A stretch of DNA of 64,000 nucleotides from Apostichopus japonicus (GCF_037975245.1 NC_092575.1:23603841-23667840); one strand, 5' to 3'. Shown: positions 40,384 to 53,270, numbered from the stretch's first letter. The notes: generated from the letters alone by a model not told the origin. Numbers and translations are program-made.

Positions 40384-42320
40384 TTAAAATACCTTTCTCT
40401 TACGACTCAAATGATGTAATGGTCTCAATAGTGCTTGAATATTTGGGAAAAATGAAGCCACATAATTAACTGCACCTACAAATCGTCTTACTGACTTAAC
40501 ATTGTGTGGTTTCGGTGTGTTCCTGATCGCTGCACATCTGTCATGCAAAGGTTGGATACAAGCCTCAACTTCTGTGGTTATTGAGAGCAAATGTCCCATA
40601 TATCGGACTGAATTTTGAAAAATGCTACACTTTTTCGGAGAGATTTTCAATCCGTTGTCCATTAAAACCTTAAAAATTGCCTGGAGGTGTTGTTTGTGCG
40701 ATTGTTTGTCTGCACTGTACACAATAATATCGTCATGATGAGCAATACAGAACTTATTTGAATTTGGGATCGTTGCCAAAATATCATTAATTTGCGACTG
40801 AAAGATTGCTGGAGATAAATTCAATCCCTGTGGTAGGCGTTTATAATAGTAATGCTTTCCTCCATGAAATGAAGCAATACTGTACCTGTATATTGTTGTG
40901 CATGAACACTAAGTGGCAGACAGAAGAATGCAGACTTCAAATCTAGAACACCCAAAACTTTGGCTCCAGAGTACCCTATGGTACGGATAGTCTCATTCAG
41001 TAATGGAAAAGGGTGATTGAGACGTTTTATTCTACTGTTCAAGTAGCGAAAATCTGTGACAACCCTTTTGTCTTTTGTTCCCTTCTTTGGAATGAGGAAA
41101 ACTGGTGAGGTATAAGACTGATGTCCTACCGCTAAGATTCCTAATCGCACTAATTTGTCAAGCTCACTGGCGACAATGACTTTGTCCTCATCTGAAAGTC
41201 TATAGGGACGTATGTAAAATGGCTCATCGTTAGTAAGCGTAATATCAGCCTCATAATTTGGACAGTGAGATAATTCACCATAAAGAGAAAATGCATCTCT
41301 ACGTGAGTCTAGAAATTCATATATGCTTTCTGTTTCTGAAGCATTCAGAATACTTTGTTCCAAATTAATGTTATCTCTCATGATTTCCTGTTCGGATTTG
41401 GAAACCAGGGGATCATCGGCTGTCAAATGTGGATAACGATGTAAATTATATCGTGTAATTGCATCACGTTTCTCTTTGGAGTCAGAATTGGTTCGAAAAA
41501 GAGACGGTTTTTCGATGTCTCTCATGACATTGAGAAAATCTAGAGAATCAGTAGGTATGTCTTCTGTGACCGTAATGATATCTGCTGAATCTAAATGAGC
41601 CACTGTGCGAGAAGGATGCAGACAAAATTTCTGGTTACCCATGTTCCTTAGTAGAATCTTTGTTCTACCTTTATGCATTTTCACTAACATTCGTGAAGGA
41701 CACATACGAGATATTAGAGGAAACGGTTTAATAACCACATCTGCATTTCGTGCATATAGTGGAAGACGTCCCTGTACAGTAATGTATCTTTGCTGACCTG
41801 GGTAAATAACAAATCTCTGCACTGGCCTAAGGAAAACTTTGGCTTGTTTAATTCTAAAACAGTTTGTGGTAAAGTCCAAAGATCCATTCAATTCCTTCAG
41901 AGTTTGACTACCTAATATTAAGTCAATACCTGTCAGGTTTGCAGCAATTAAAGCAGAAAGCTGAAATTCATGACCCTGAATTTTGACCTGAAATGTTATT
42001 GTGCTATACGCATGAATAAACTGACCATTACCCAACTTTAGTTTTACTACATCAACTGAGACTGGTTGTATAGAGGATAAATACTTTGAATTTTGCACTG
42101 TAGAAGAAGAAATGATAGAGCGTGTCGCTCCACTATCAAACAACAATGAAATTCCTTTACCATCATGTAAAGTACCACTTACAAAATTACGTGTGTCCAG
42201 TCGAATATCCACACTACGGTCGTTCCCTGTATATCTAGAACTAGGAATATTACTATTCTTCCAAATAGTATTTGCTTTACATTTCGATCTTCCTTTACTT
42301 GGTACATTGTCTGGAGTCAC
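40384..42320 (-). pseudogene. Retrotransposon pol: aspartic protease and reverse transcriptase
   Basis: The frame 40,821-42,320 has LLFDSGATRS, the active site of a retropepsin, then the RT fingers and palm (YTSPVFLIPKKG, VVTDFRYLN, LGVLDLKSAF). A one-base frameshift near 40,862 moves the rest into the frame 40,384-40,824, with NLSPAIFQ, the catalytic HHDDIIVYS and GLKISPKKC. In the catalytic box His replaces the more usual Tyr or Phe before xDD; both aspartates remain. Confidence 0.93.
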
Positions 42321-42349
42321 TGTATGATGAGTGCAATCATAAGTGCTCC

Positions 42350-42631
42350 CTAATGAAAATTCTGTGTTGGTACTTTCTTTACATTAGCCTCCATTTCATG
42401 GCTTAGGCGAATTTGGCAATATTGTGCAAAATGACCTCGATTTTGGCAGTAGTAACATGTGATTGAAGGATTAAAATACGGTAACCTTCTCCTGTTATCA
42501 TTTCGACCTGTCCTAGGACCACAAGAATCACGAGAACTATATCTTTGCCTCATATCTTTTGGATTGTCTTGCGATTCTGACCTACTTGACTGATCAAACT
42601 TAGTTTCTAATTCCTGAATTTTGGTACACAA
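42350..42631 (-). pseudogene. Retrotransposon gag: nucleocapsid zinc knuckle
   Basis: CYYCQNRGHFAQYC is a CX2CX4HX4C knuckle preceded by an Arg-rich segment (GRNDNRRRLPYF), as in RNA-binding nucleocapsid. It is in the same frame as the second gag fragment upstream, with stops between, so gag is broken here. Pol begins about 30 bp downstream in a different frame. Confidence 0.9.
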
Positions 42632-42877
42632 CTCGTGTATCTCAGAAGATGCAGAAATAGTAGGAGCCTAAACAGAAGATGCTTTGTCGTGCATTGCCAT
42701 AAATAGTTCGGAAGAAGCTGGGGGTTGACTTTGTATTTGTAAGTCAAAATAGCACTGTACTTTCATGACCAAATCTGCAATTGTTGCTTGTGGTGATGCA
42801 GACATTTAACACTGCTGAGCGGCATTGCAAAGGCAGGGTCGAGATCAATTTATCTCTAATTTTGTCCTCGCCATAAT

Positions 42878-43295
42878 TTAATGGTGCTGCAGCCTTGGAA
42901 ATTTTGCCCAAAGAGCTTGAGCTGTATCACCTGGCGTATAGCTTAATGCATGAAATGCCTGTGATTTAGCGTAGGAAGAAGTGCCTGGACTGAAACGAGC
43001 AAGGAATTGCTTGCGCAGATCAGCAATAGTTGAAAAATTTTTTGTTTTCAATCCAGAGTCTGGCTTGGCCTTTAAGTGTTCGCTTAAATATGCAACATAT
43101 TTCATTAAATTCTTCCGCTACAGGGGTGGTTTGGGATGGCAATTTATGCACCTCTAAATAATCTTCAAATCCCAAATAATGAGCTTCGGCTAAATCTGCA
43201 TCAATTACATCGCCCTGAAATTGTGATGGCAAAAAATCAGTGGGCCTATGTTTCTGCACAACAGAGGTCGAAGTTTCCTGTTCACTGACGGACAT
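42878..43295 (-). pseudogene. Retrotransposon gag: capsid-like region, frameshifted
   Basis: It starts with ATG at 43,295 (MSVSEQETS). After about 80 residues a frameshift near a T-rich run (about 43,035-43,050) moves into the frame ending at 42,878. Blocks such as FEDYLEVHKLP, LRKQFLARFSP and YTPGDTAQALW fit a Gypsy-type capsid region. The stretch 42,632-42,877 has stops. Confidence 0.8.
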
Positions 43296-43634
43296 TATGC
43301 CGCATACAATCCTAGGCTAGTTATGAGTATACAACATGAGCCTATACTTAATTGAACACACTATCGACCGCAATTAAATACAAATAACAAATATGCAATA
43401 CATGGACACGATTAAAATAACTTATCGGTACACTCTGATCTCAAATAGGGGTTGTTGGGATACAAATTGGCATGATTTCACTCACCCTTAACTAAGAAAG
43501 TAAGAACTGGTAGTGGAACTGCAAACGATGATTGAAGTCCCTCGGTTAGCAGTAGTAGTAGTAGTAGCGGCAGGTAGTAGCAGGTAGGCCTACATCTCGT
43601 ATGCTGCAGATTCGTTCGCCGTTAACATCGGGTC
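43296..43634 (-). other. Retrotransposon leader, part next to gag
   Basis: Untranslated leader between the inserted element and gag. It holds a short AGT repeat at 43,551-43,568. No coding frame. Confidence 0.6.
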
Positions 43635-44419
43635 GCGTGATTTTTTTTCCCAGGATGGTTGTGGGTAATTAACATAAAGTAGGCGTGCCGCTATACTGGC
43701 AGATATCCTCAAAAAGGAAAGGTAAATAGCGACCTTCTAATTGTGCTCCTATGGCAACAGAGGTTATTTACCATAGTGTTCGTACGTGAATTGATATAAC
43801 ACTGGAAACATCTAGGCCGTGTACGTACGCGTGTGAAAAGACCGTACAAGATCATTTCACCGCAAAAGGCTAGGGTTACCAGTGATGGAATTTCTTACGT
43901 TTTCTATAAACTGACTTACAGGAACCTTATCTTTGGTTTGAAATTACATCTTTGACATACTTAACAATATCTGCTTAGTTACAATAACTACTTGGCCGTA
44001 AAGTTGGCCTTTGTCAGCTTTGGGTCATTTCGAATTCTTTTTAGCCTGAGGAGTGAGGACCGGTGTTATTTGTTGCATAAGGACTTTCCTTACGTTCTAA
44101 AGCAAGTACCAAAGAATCATCAGTCTTTGTTCCTGTCTTTGTTCCTGCCCATATCCCATACGATGCCCATATCCAGTCGACGTACGTGTGATTCGCACTA
44201 GCCTTATTTTAAAGTCATATAGGCTAGGCTAGTACAGTGCATGCACGCGATATCCAAGTTGTTGTGTGATGTATGAAGCAGTAATGTATTTGTAACAATA
44301 GTACAGTGCATAGGTCATATCAAACTTTCCTGAAGTAATCCTACTGCACATGTGCGCTGATTGAGACACGCCTCCTTTATGGTAATTACCCACAACCATC
44401 CTGGGAAAAAAAATCACGC
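43635..44419. mobile_element. Long-TIR element inserted in the retrotransposon leader
   Basis: The ends GCGTGATTTTTTTTCCCAGG and its reverse complement extend inward as TGGTTGTGGGTAATTA and, less perfectly, to about 55 bp. It resembles the element at 31,296-32,068 in length (785 vs 773 bp), in the T8CC(C/T)AGGA core of the repeats and in TTCCGG beyond the right end. No transposase. Target duplication not found. Confidence 0.82.
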
Positions 44420-44616
44420 TTCCGGCATCCGTTGTACAGGCTTAGGCTAGTATAGGCTGACTTCCCTCGTAGAGTGTTTCAGTTAGGCTAGGTCGTGAAC
44501 ATACGTTGTGTTCCTCGTTAGGTCTTCGGGCCAAAAAAAAAAAAATCTCCTGTTCGTTATTGATCGTAACGAACGAAAGTTGTGAACAGTTCCGTTACCG
44601 TTTTGTTCCTGAAGAA

Positions 44617-44634
44617 AGCAACCGATCTCCACCA
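44617..44634 (-). other. Primer binding site of the retrotransposon
   Basis: On the minus strand TGGTGGAGATCGGTTGC follows directly after the 5' LTR end (ATTACA). The opening TGG pairs with the CCA end of a tRNA, as expected. I cannot name the tRNA. Confidence 0.75.
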
Positions 44635-45032
44635 TGTAATATTGTGACGAGCCCGGCTCCTCCGATAGTGATACTATATCGGGACTCGCGATAGAAAGGT
44701 ACTGGGATATCTTGATGCCGTATTTATGCTTCTACAGGAGATGTCTCGAACGGAAGAAAACAATGAGTTCACAGAAAAACAATTTGACGAGATAGGATTT
44801 GATTGTTGATTCGGTATAATTTCTTCTCTGTCGATTCTCTTTACAAATAAAACTAAATTACAATGATTTGACTTGACTTGACTCCGTCAATTAAACAATT
44901 AGAAAGAGTGATGAAAATGGTGACGAAGCAATGACGAAGCGACGAACTGATCACGGAGCGCTGACGGAGTGATAAATTTCTGACGGAGTAGGTAAACTTT
45001 TGGCCCCATGCCCTTTTATACCTTACTTCTAC

Positions 45033-48000
45033 CATGGAGCTATAAACAGAAGGAGAAAACCCACTTTGAAGTATCATTGTAACCGACAAAATTTGATCGC
45101 CATAAGTAAACATGCCTCAGGGCACAAACACGAGTAAAGCCATCATCAGCTATTACGTAATCCTGGTACAAAGGTCATTTCGTATATAGCGTCCCTCGCA
45201 ACATAACAACAGACACTCCGATCCTAACGTATATGTAATTGAAATAGTATATACACAGTACTCATGTATGTTACGTTACGCGTACTTGTGAAAATTTCGA
45301 TCAAAATATATCTTTTATTTCTCACCGAATCATTCGAAGATTCGTACTTAATAATTAATTGTTTATCTCAGCATATGTTTCATCGCAATATATGAACAAG
45401 TAATGGCGAAATAGGTACTTCCAGTCAAGTATTTTCCGATAAAACCTTTCTTCGTTCGTTAGGCAAATAACGTTAGCGCTGTTTGTTATTGCATTGGGAA
45501 CCTAGTGTTATAAATTAACAAAATTAATATAACACGAAACATGGCTGCCAGAAAACTTTGCATCCGCCGAGGACATTAGAAATGTTCATGCTACAGGATA
45601 TAGTTGAATTTATGGTGAAGCTGATGATTGAAGAGTTTGAGAGGCTGGATGTTCCAGACGACATAAATTTGGAAGATACATTAATTGTTGAAAAACATGA
45701 GGAACAATTTCTAAGATAATTAGCAGGTTATGTGCCATTTGCCATTAAAAAAACGTTACATGAAAGTTAAGCTTTATAGCAGTATGCTTTAATATTTTTA
45801 CAGTGCTTAAACTGTATGTCTGTTGCAGGTGAAGGTCACAGTTTTTTGGATTACACTAAAGCCTGGGTGGAAAAACAAAATAGAGGTGGATTACTCTTAG
45901 TTAATGATAATATTTTCATGTTTTTCAAGACTGGAATTTCAGACAAAGCAAATTTTAAACATGAAGACCTTGCTTATTTTGAGAAATAAAAATGTGAAAG
46001 ACCATCTTCTGCAAAAACTTCTGCAACACAAGCCAGTTCAAGTCGGTGGGCAGATCTTGTTAAAGAATTGTTAAACGAGGACTTAAGTGGGCAGTTGCTT
46101 CAAATTTCATACGTTTGTTGTTTATTGGGTAAAATTAAGAGTAAATGCTTTTGTTAGAATGTACATGGAGATAAGTTAAAAATAAAAGGAAGACTTCTTG
46201 TGGCAAGAAAGGAGAAAAACCATTCAGAAAAGAATTGGCAAGTGAAAGCAAGGAGTGAAACTGAGAGTAACATGATTGGTATCTATATATGTTGATTTTA
46301 TGATAATTATGTTGTATACTTACATAGTTTGTTTGTTCTTTCCATGACAAACCTCATCTTTCAAGCTTATAACAAGTTTACTTTAGTTCAGAGAAATATA
46401 GTGGAACTAGAATATTGTCAGTTTTGTACAAATTAAAAGTTTAAACTTTGTTGTGATTTGTTTCCTTGTAAATTTTATTGATGAAGGTCAAAGGTGACAC
46501 ATGCTTTCTCTTCAACACCACCTACTGTAGGTCTGGTAGGTAGGACACCATCCGCTCTAAATTGGACTGGCAGCATCGCCACAGTGACAACCACAAAACT
46601 CACCTTCGCAATATTAACACCCTCTTGAAAGAAGCACCATAGCTCAGCATGGACGATTTCATCCCTTTCTTTCTCTGTTGGCAAAGCTTACTAGCTTAGT
46701 CTTCTCTACACCCCCAATATCCTCACCAGCATTTAGAATCCTTCCCACAATTTTCGCAGATGCCCAACTCCCTATCTCTCAAAAGTAAAACCCTCATACT
46801 ACCTTTGGCATTTGGAGCTCCATAAACTCACCATCAATACCATCACACTGGCTCCTTCTCTTGACCCACCTTCACTCCTTAAGACACCCACTAACCCCTC
46901 CCACCCCACTACCTTCCTAGGCTTTGTGCCAGCAAAATTAAAATGTATTTAGCTACATGAGTTTACTTATATGGACATAATTCGAGCACAAAATGTGATT
47001 TTAATCCCCAATGGGCACAATGTAACAGCCAGGATGGCACCTCCTTTTAGTCGCTTGACCACTGCTCTCTGGTTGACAACTTGACTATTCAATGTTATGC
47101 ATATGATTATAAGGGCACCTTTCCCTACACTACCTTTGCTATTTCTTTCATCATATTGCTAAGCAGTGTAAACTATAGGGCTGTGAAATAATGAGAGCTG
47201 GCAAAAAACAGAACAGCAAGTTAGAGTTCCTTTACTGTATATATTGTACTAAACAAAAGGAAAATAAAACTACTTCACAATATAACATGAAAACTATACA
47301 AGATCAAATCACCACATTGTTATTTAAATATACTGTACTAGTTCCACCAAAAAATAATCTAGAGCACATGGACAAATGACAATGTTCTTCTAGCAGAAAT
47401 CCCCACTTTAAGTACTAGTACAAAGGTACAAATAAAAAATTAAAATACTGTGAAATAAATCCAGAACAATAAAATCAGTTCGAGTTCTCTCATTATTACA
47501 ATTTACCAGTTCCACGAAAAAATAAAATAAATTCTGTTACTTCATATGGCAATGTACTGAAAAATTGTTCCATACATAAAGTGAAAAAGTTGGTTGAACT
47601 GCAATCTGCTTCCTCCTCTCTTGGCCTTTTGCGGCAGTAACTACATAATGAACTGATTGCCTTGGAACTTGCAACCATCAAGGACAAAACATTGTGCCCA
47701 ATATCCAAGCATGGTAGCCCTGTTTAGTTTTTGGTGCCTTGTCACTTGGGATGGTCTTTGAGCTGCCACATAATCAGCACAATGTTCTTAAGCATTCCCG
47801 ATGGGCACTAGTCATACCTTGAGAAAAAGAAATGGCCAAAGTGTAAGCAAGTTAACATTATGTTTTAATTTACATGCAGGCCTACTTTTACTTCCCACAT
47901 AAAATCAATGTTTTTTTTCTAAATGGGTCAATAAACTTATTGAATAAAACAGAAGGAAATCTTTCTTTTGAGCATCAATGGTACTTGATACTTATACTAT

Positions 48001-49482
48001 TTCTTTTCTTTATTTCTTTTCTTTTTTCGACCTGTGTAAGCCGAATTTCCTATTGTGGACAATACCTTCTAATTCAATTCAATCAATGCAGTGATGTAAC
48101 ACTGTGGCCCAGTGCAGTCAGTTCTTTGTAGTACCGTAAGAGACATAAATACAGTATTTTATTGCACAATTGCAGTTCAATCCAATGCATCTGGTTTGCA
48201 ATGGAATCTACCTAAACTCCTACTTTATGAACATTTTCAAGAAGCCAATATAGTCAGGACAGGGGCCTGCACATAACTATTTAGAAAATTATCCATATTT
48301 TCAAGGGCCATGGGCTTAGAGCCTGCATGGATTTGTATTTTTTATTTACTGGTGGGTAGGTCACATTGCCACAGCAGCAACTACACCGGCCTACACATGG
48401 TCTATGTTATGTAACTTAATCCACTAGGCCCAATCTAGCCCAGGGCATGAGCCACAAAAATATTAGGCCAATCGAATAAATATAAATCAAGCAATCGAAC
48501 AGAGATTCTTCTTTTGTTGGATACTGACCCAGGGTTACTGACAATGTTAAGGCTTAATGTAGCCCTTGAATCTCATTTAAGTGTTCACAACATGTCTTAC
48601 AATAAGTATTTTCATTCACACTTGAGATTGGACAAGCAAGGGACTAGTAATATTATTATTTATATTATAGGCCAAGGCTCTCGACCCTAACAGTAACACT
48701 TATTATAATTAGGCCTAGCCTATGGCCAGTGGACTACAATTTTAACCCTCATGAAATGGGCTAATGTTCATATATTTTGAGCATCATTATTAAAATCACT
48801 TTAAAAACAATTACTCTTTGACTGCATCCGTGTCATTGTGCAAGTTATCACAGACGCCATTTTGTGCAACCTGTAATTTCGGCAGTCAGAGTGAAAATAC
48901 ATAGCAAATTCTAAGTCGAATAGCATTTTCGTACATACCCGTACACTATCCTGTCGTTGTACACTGTGAACAATAGGTCGTCCTAAGCACATAACACGAT
49001 GGAATTCTATCCGGAGATGTCCGGAAAGCGAGAAAATCCGCGAAAAACAGGGCAGTTTTTCGGTCGAAGTCAGTAAAATCTGAATCTTGAAAAACAAGGC
49101 TAACTCAGTGCATGTTTCGTACAACGATATCGGGTTTCTTTTAGACCAAAGATATAGCTTTTAGCGTTGGACTTAATCAGATTTTAATCTCGAAGCTGTC
49201 ACCATGGCGCTAGAAAACAGAATTAAACATGCACTTGACGCACTTTGAACTTTAGTACATGCATATTCATAAGCTTATTTTTACACAACCAGTCGTTTTC
49301 TCCATTTGCGGCGGTTACAATGATGCAAGATCAAAGGAGCTCGCGCGGTCGCTTCGCACTGCCCGATGTAACATGATCGCTACTGATATTAGTCGCGAAA
49401 CTCAGCGGGGTGGTTAAGGCGATGATTGATTGTTTTACGGACATTAGAGAGTGGGTTTTCTCCTTCTGTTTATAGCTCCATG
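45033..49482 (+). mobile_element. 4.45-kb DNA transposon with perfect 33-bp TIRs, possibly P-like
   Basis: It begins CATGGAGCTATAAACAGAAG and ends with the exact reverse complement; by eye 33 bp match perfectly. CTTCTAC is duplicated at 45,026-45,032 and 49,483-49,489, a 7-bp target duplication confirmed by the empty site in the other LTR at about 35,825. CATG termini and 7-8-bp duplications fit the P superfamily, but other classes are possible. Only the 3' part of a transposase-like frame is recognisable, with stops. The rest, including 46,263-49,482, shows no gene I can identify. Confidence 0.85.
45588..46262 (+). pseudogene. Degenerate transposase C-terminal region
   Basis: After an ATG at 45,588 the frame reads LQDIVEFMVKLMIEEFERL to a TAA, directly followed in frame by LAGYVPFAIKK. 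After a plausible intron (acceptor TATGTCTGTTGCAG at about 45,829) another frame reads HSFLDYTKAWVEKQNRGGL and ends at 45,989. Later pieces keep similar composition but carry further stops. The AGYV and NRGG blocks resemble the end of cut-and-paste transposases such as P/THAP9-like proteins. Family assignment is uncertain. Confidence 0.6.
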
Positions 49483-49853
49483 CTTCTACAAAATCCCTCT
49501 GCGCACAATCAGTAGGCAGCCAATAACCTGACCATCCTGTATTAACTTAACGATATAAAAATAAGTGCACTGGCACTGATCTGCCCTGATTGGTTGGGAG
49601 TTTGGAAGTCCATCCCCTTTCTATGGAAACTTCCATACCACGTGAGAGAACCTTCTCGAATGTTCCACAGACATAATGGAATCTATTTTGGGAAAAGGCC
49701 CTGTACCAAGATTCAATAAGATAGTTAAAACTTCTCGTGGGAAAACTGAATCCATGACCTAGATAAATACATAAGAGGCCTGTAAGGTGTCTCGATGGAG
49801 TGTTTCGGTAACATCAAAGAGATGGTATCACTATTTCATAACAGTGACTACAC

Positions 49854-50059
49854 CCCGTTGGGACAATTGTTTTCTATACTGTATAGTGTCATGTTCCGCT
49901 TCGGAGCACTCGTATTGTCAGTACGAGCAGTATTAATAGCATGTTTATATTAGGTCAAGGTTAGGAACCTTGTAATACCTGGCAATACCAGTGCTTTGAG
50001 AGCATGATATTGGAGTACAGTTTAGAGAGGTATTAGCATTAGGAAATTTTCTTAACTGG
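49854..50059 (-). mobile_element. ~200-bp MITE (family shared with 60,780)
   Basis: The reverse complement matches 60,780-60,969: GTTGGGACAATT at the left, GGAGCACTCGTATTGTCAGT inside, and GGTATTAGCATTAGGAAATT at the right. The terminal repeats are more decayed than in the other copy. It lies about 10 bp from the retrotransposon end. Confidence 0.83.
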
Positions 50060-52399
50060 CTGGTGACAATAATAAATGTTGGATATCGAACAATGACTCC
50101 GCAGCTGCCACATTGAGTATCGAAGGTTTATTTTGTACCCTTCAAACATGGAAGAGAGCTAAAGTTCAATCAGTATATCTATTCATATTTTGTCACTATG
50201 TGTACTCTATTGCGTGTGTTTGTACATTATGTGTTATAAGGTAATCCCACTGCTGGTTTCATTAGTGTATAGTAAACATAGAATATCACAGGCAACGCAT
50301 ACCTAACATATTGATGCCTATCTATACTATGAGTACTCTGGAACGTTCTTTCAAGTTTTGTGAAGCGCGATAATATTAATCTGAGTCCAAAGGCTACAGA
50401 TAGGTCTATCACACGATTGAAAACGAAAGTTTAATGAGCGCATTGGAAGCTACAAAGGTACTGTATCATTACAACCAGACAAGGAAGTACAACCGACAAT
50501 CCATATCAGGAACTGTAGCAAGCGCCATCTTGTACGGGAAGGTAAGTTGAAAAATCTGTAGGTATACAGTAAATTGAACAACTTTAAATAAATTAACAAC
50601 TTGTGAACACGGATCCTTTTAATTATATTCTTTACAGTAGACATGATTCATTCAGGGGAATGATATATATGTGATATGGGGTATTCTCCTGCTGGTTTTG
50701 TTAGTGTATAGGTTACATAGAATATCACACGCGGGCAAAATTACGATGCATACCTAACATGCATACCTAACATATTGATGCCTATCGAATGTTTTTGGAG
50801 ATAAATGTGAAATACCTGATGGTTCTTCATCATTTAGCCCACAATCATGATCATCTTAATGCTTTGTGCATAATTTTCTAAGAAAACGATGAAAACTGCA
50901 GCGCGTCAGGGGACTAACATCATTGGACCCCATTAGAGGGACCCTACGCCCGCATGGCTATGTGCCCCGTGCCCCTCGTCCCAATCCCTCGCTCACACTG
51001 TCGCCCCTGGCACCAGCTTGAACTACCCTAAGCATACGCTCATTAAATATTGCTCTCATTTTGTTCTGTCCGCCCCGCCCTCTCAAATGTCTGACAACGA
51101 AAACCTCTAACTTCTTTCCAGCGAACTGAACTGAAACTGTAGTTAGCTAACATAACTTTTCGTCAATTATTTCGGCCTATCTTTGAACGGAAATATAGGC
51201 TATGATAACAGCAGTGTAGCAAGTTCATCTTAAACTGTAAGTTTATAGATAGACGAGCAACCGGGTACTCTTGTATTGTTCTTTTCTTCACTCTTTAGTA
51301 ACTACCATGACAGCATTCACAACAAAGCACAACATAAACAGTTACACTCTATGAGCATGTCAGAATAAGTCTAACCTATTGGGACTAGTCCTCCGACATA
51401 AACACTTACAGTATATGGGCATGCCAGAATAAGTCTAACCCATGGGGGGGGGGGGGTTAGTCCTCCGACATAAACACTTACAGCATATATATATAGTCCA
51501 AAGTGCTAGATAACGTCAGTGTTGGCTAAGAACATTCGGAATTAAGTATTAAAGCAGTAGAATACATATAGGTTTATCTTAAAACCCGGTATACTCTGCA
51601 CAGGGCTTACCATGTTAATTTTATTTATTGTGTCCCAATAGGAATGGAAGTTAAGGCTTGACTCATAGAAGAACGAAGTTCATACAGGAAGCTCGGCATC
51701 TTTCGCCTGCATGTGCACTGACACATACAATGAACCAATTTTTGAACATATTTTCATCCACTGTATTCCCTCCCGTCTGAATTCCCCAACCTTACTCCCT
51801 TCCCAACTTATCCAAGAGACCCAATATACTCTGATGTGAAACACTTCATCTCCTTATATTGTCAGGTTGCTATTTTGAATAATAACGGAAAACCATTTAG
51901 AACTTTCCAATATTCCGTTATCAGATAAGACTATATAGGACCGTTGACCACACAAGTCGGCCGTAAATATATATGAAAGGCGTTTGAACATCATTCGTGC
52001 ATTACTGACTTATGTTGGACTTCTTAGACGACAAATAATAGTGACCCACTTGCTCAATGGAAGACAGATTGAGGAAGAGGGAGTGAAATATCTCAGGCTA
52101 TGTGATTATCTCGATAATCTGTAGACTTTACAGACAGATCAACTGTATTGATGTACTCCAACCCATCCGATCCCTCTCCTCCTCTCCCCTCCTCTCCCCT
52201 CCTCTCCCTCCTCTCCCTCTCCATCCCTCCTCCCCCTCCTCTCCCCCTTTTTGAAGTTCGATGTTTTAATTAAGTACGTCATAAAATTCACGATAACACT
52301 CAAATAGATTCAGTATAACAAAAAGGAAAAATCTCACCGAACTGCTTTAAGTTCAATATTGACTTAAAAATCACGCGATATGGTTTATATTTAAGAGAT
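50060..52399. other. Intergenic; two small duplications
   Basis: The segment TGCTGGTTTCATTAGTGTAT near 50,251 recurs diverged near 50,690, both followed by AGAATATCAC and ATATTGATGCCTATC. A second, two-unit tandem duplication of about 66 bp (AGAATAAGTCTAACC... CTCCGACATAAACACTTACAG) spans 51,341-51,488. A pyrimidine tract of CTCCTCTCCC repeats lies at 52,165-52,248. No gene. Confidence 0.6.
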
Positions 52400-52782
52400 C
52401 AAGGGTAAGTGGGCGTAATTTATTATTTTATTCCTTTGCTAGACACCAGCTCAAATCAAGCCTGCCGTTCTCTCTTACTATAGCAGTTATCCATCCATTA
52501 CCTCTTTTGTGCGACATTCTTGAGCGTTTATTATCTTATATTCAGTCGAGAATTTGCTTCATCCTCTGATCAAAGTCACAGCATTTCGTTTAAATTTTTT
52601 AATTATCTCAAAGGGCTCTCTGTTTGAAATTTGTGTTATCACTGCACGCTTCGTTGACCTGCGACCAGTGACTCAGCATAAAAACGGATCGAATTATATC
52701 AAGACCAAGTATATATTGAAGACCTTTCGAAGAATACTAGCTGTTCCTCACCTACACCTGTCTAACACAGACGTGTGTCATT
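52400..52782 (+). other. Possible untranslated first exon of the propeller gene
   Basis: A good donor (TCATT|GTAAGTAA) at 52,783 and a TATATTTAAG about 15 bp before the proposed start suggest a transcription start and leader exon. The frame inside (52,554-52,790) has no motif. The exon start is a guess. Confidence 0.3.
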
Positions 52783-53270
52783 GTAAGTAAAAAAAACATT
52801 TATGAATTTCTATCAACAGCACTGCAGTGTAGGGAAATAAAGCTAATTTAAACAACAGGCCTGTACGGGATATTTTAATATTAAGTTTAATTTCTTTAAA
52901 GAAATCTCCACTTTTGACCATCATATATGTGAATTTATATAGTTTTCTCGAAATTTCAACTGTTTTCTCACGATTTCGTCGTCTTTTTCGCAATCCAGCA
53001 TAAATTAAATATAACTGTAACGTAAATTCCAGATTGATCGTACACAGTGTGCTTTTACAATCGGGGATGACCAGAAACATAATTTCATCCATCATATTAA
53101 ATTAATTCAAGGGTGCTTGTTAAACATCAAATGAGGCAGCAGCATTCACCCAAAAAAGGTCCTCTTTCCGTTCTGTTTATTTCTGTATTTATTGAGATAT
53201 TCCTCGATAAGAATTTTTTTTTGGGAAAGTCATATTTGTTTCTTAAGAATTTTTCTAATTTTATTCGCAG

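Larger units (their letters stand above)
34987..49843 (-). mobile_element. Ty3/Gypsy-type LTR retrotransposon with three nested insertions
   Basis: The LTRs face outward as TGTAATATTG...TTCATAACA on the plus strand (minus-strand LTR: TGTTATGAAA...ATTACA). GTGA flanks both ends (34,983-34,986 and 49,844-49,847) as a 4-bp target duplication. Without insertions each LTR is 752 bp; by eye they differ at about seven positions, roughly 99% identity. Order on the minus strand is LTR, PBS, gag, nucleocapsid, protease, RT, RNase H, integrase, polypurine tract, LTR, which is the Ty3/Gypsy order. No envelope-like frame was seen. Frameshifts and stops in gag and pol, and a transposon in the 5' LTR, make this copy inactive. 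Minus the inserts it is about 9.2 kb. Confidence 0.94.
44635..49843 (-). repeat. 5' LTR (right), split by a DNA transposon
   Basis: LTR sequence occupies 44,635-45,032 and 49,490-49,843, totalling 752 bp, equal to the other LTR without its insertion. The intervening 4,450 bp are a separate transposon. It lacks the MITE found in the left LTR, so that MITE arrived after retrotransposon integration. Confidence 0.93.
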
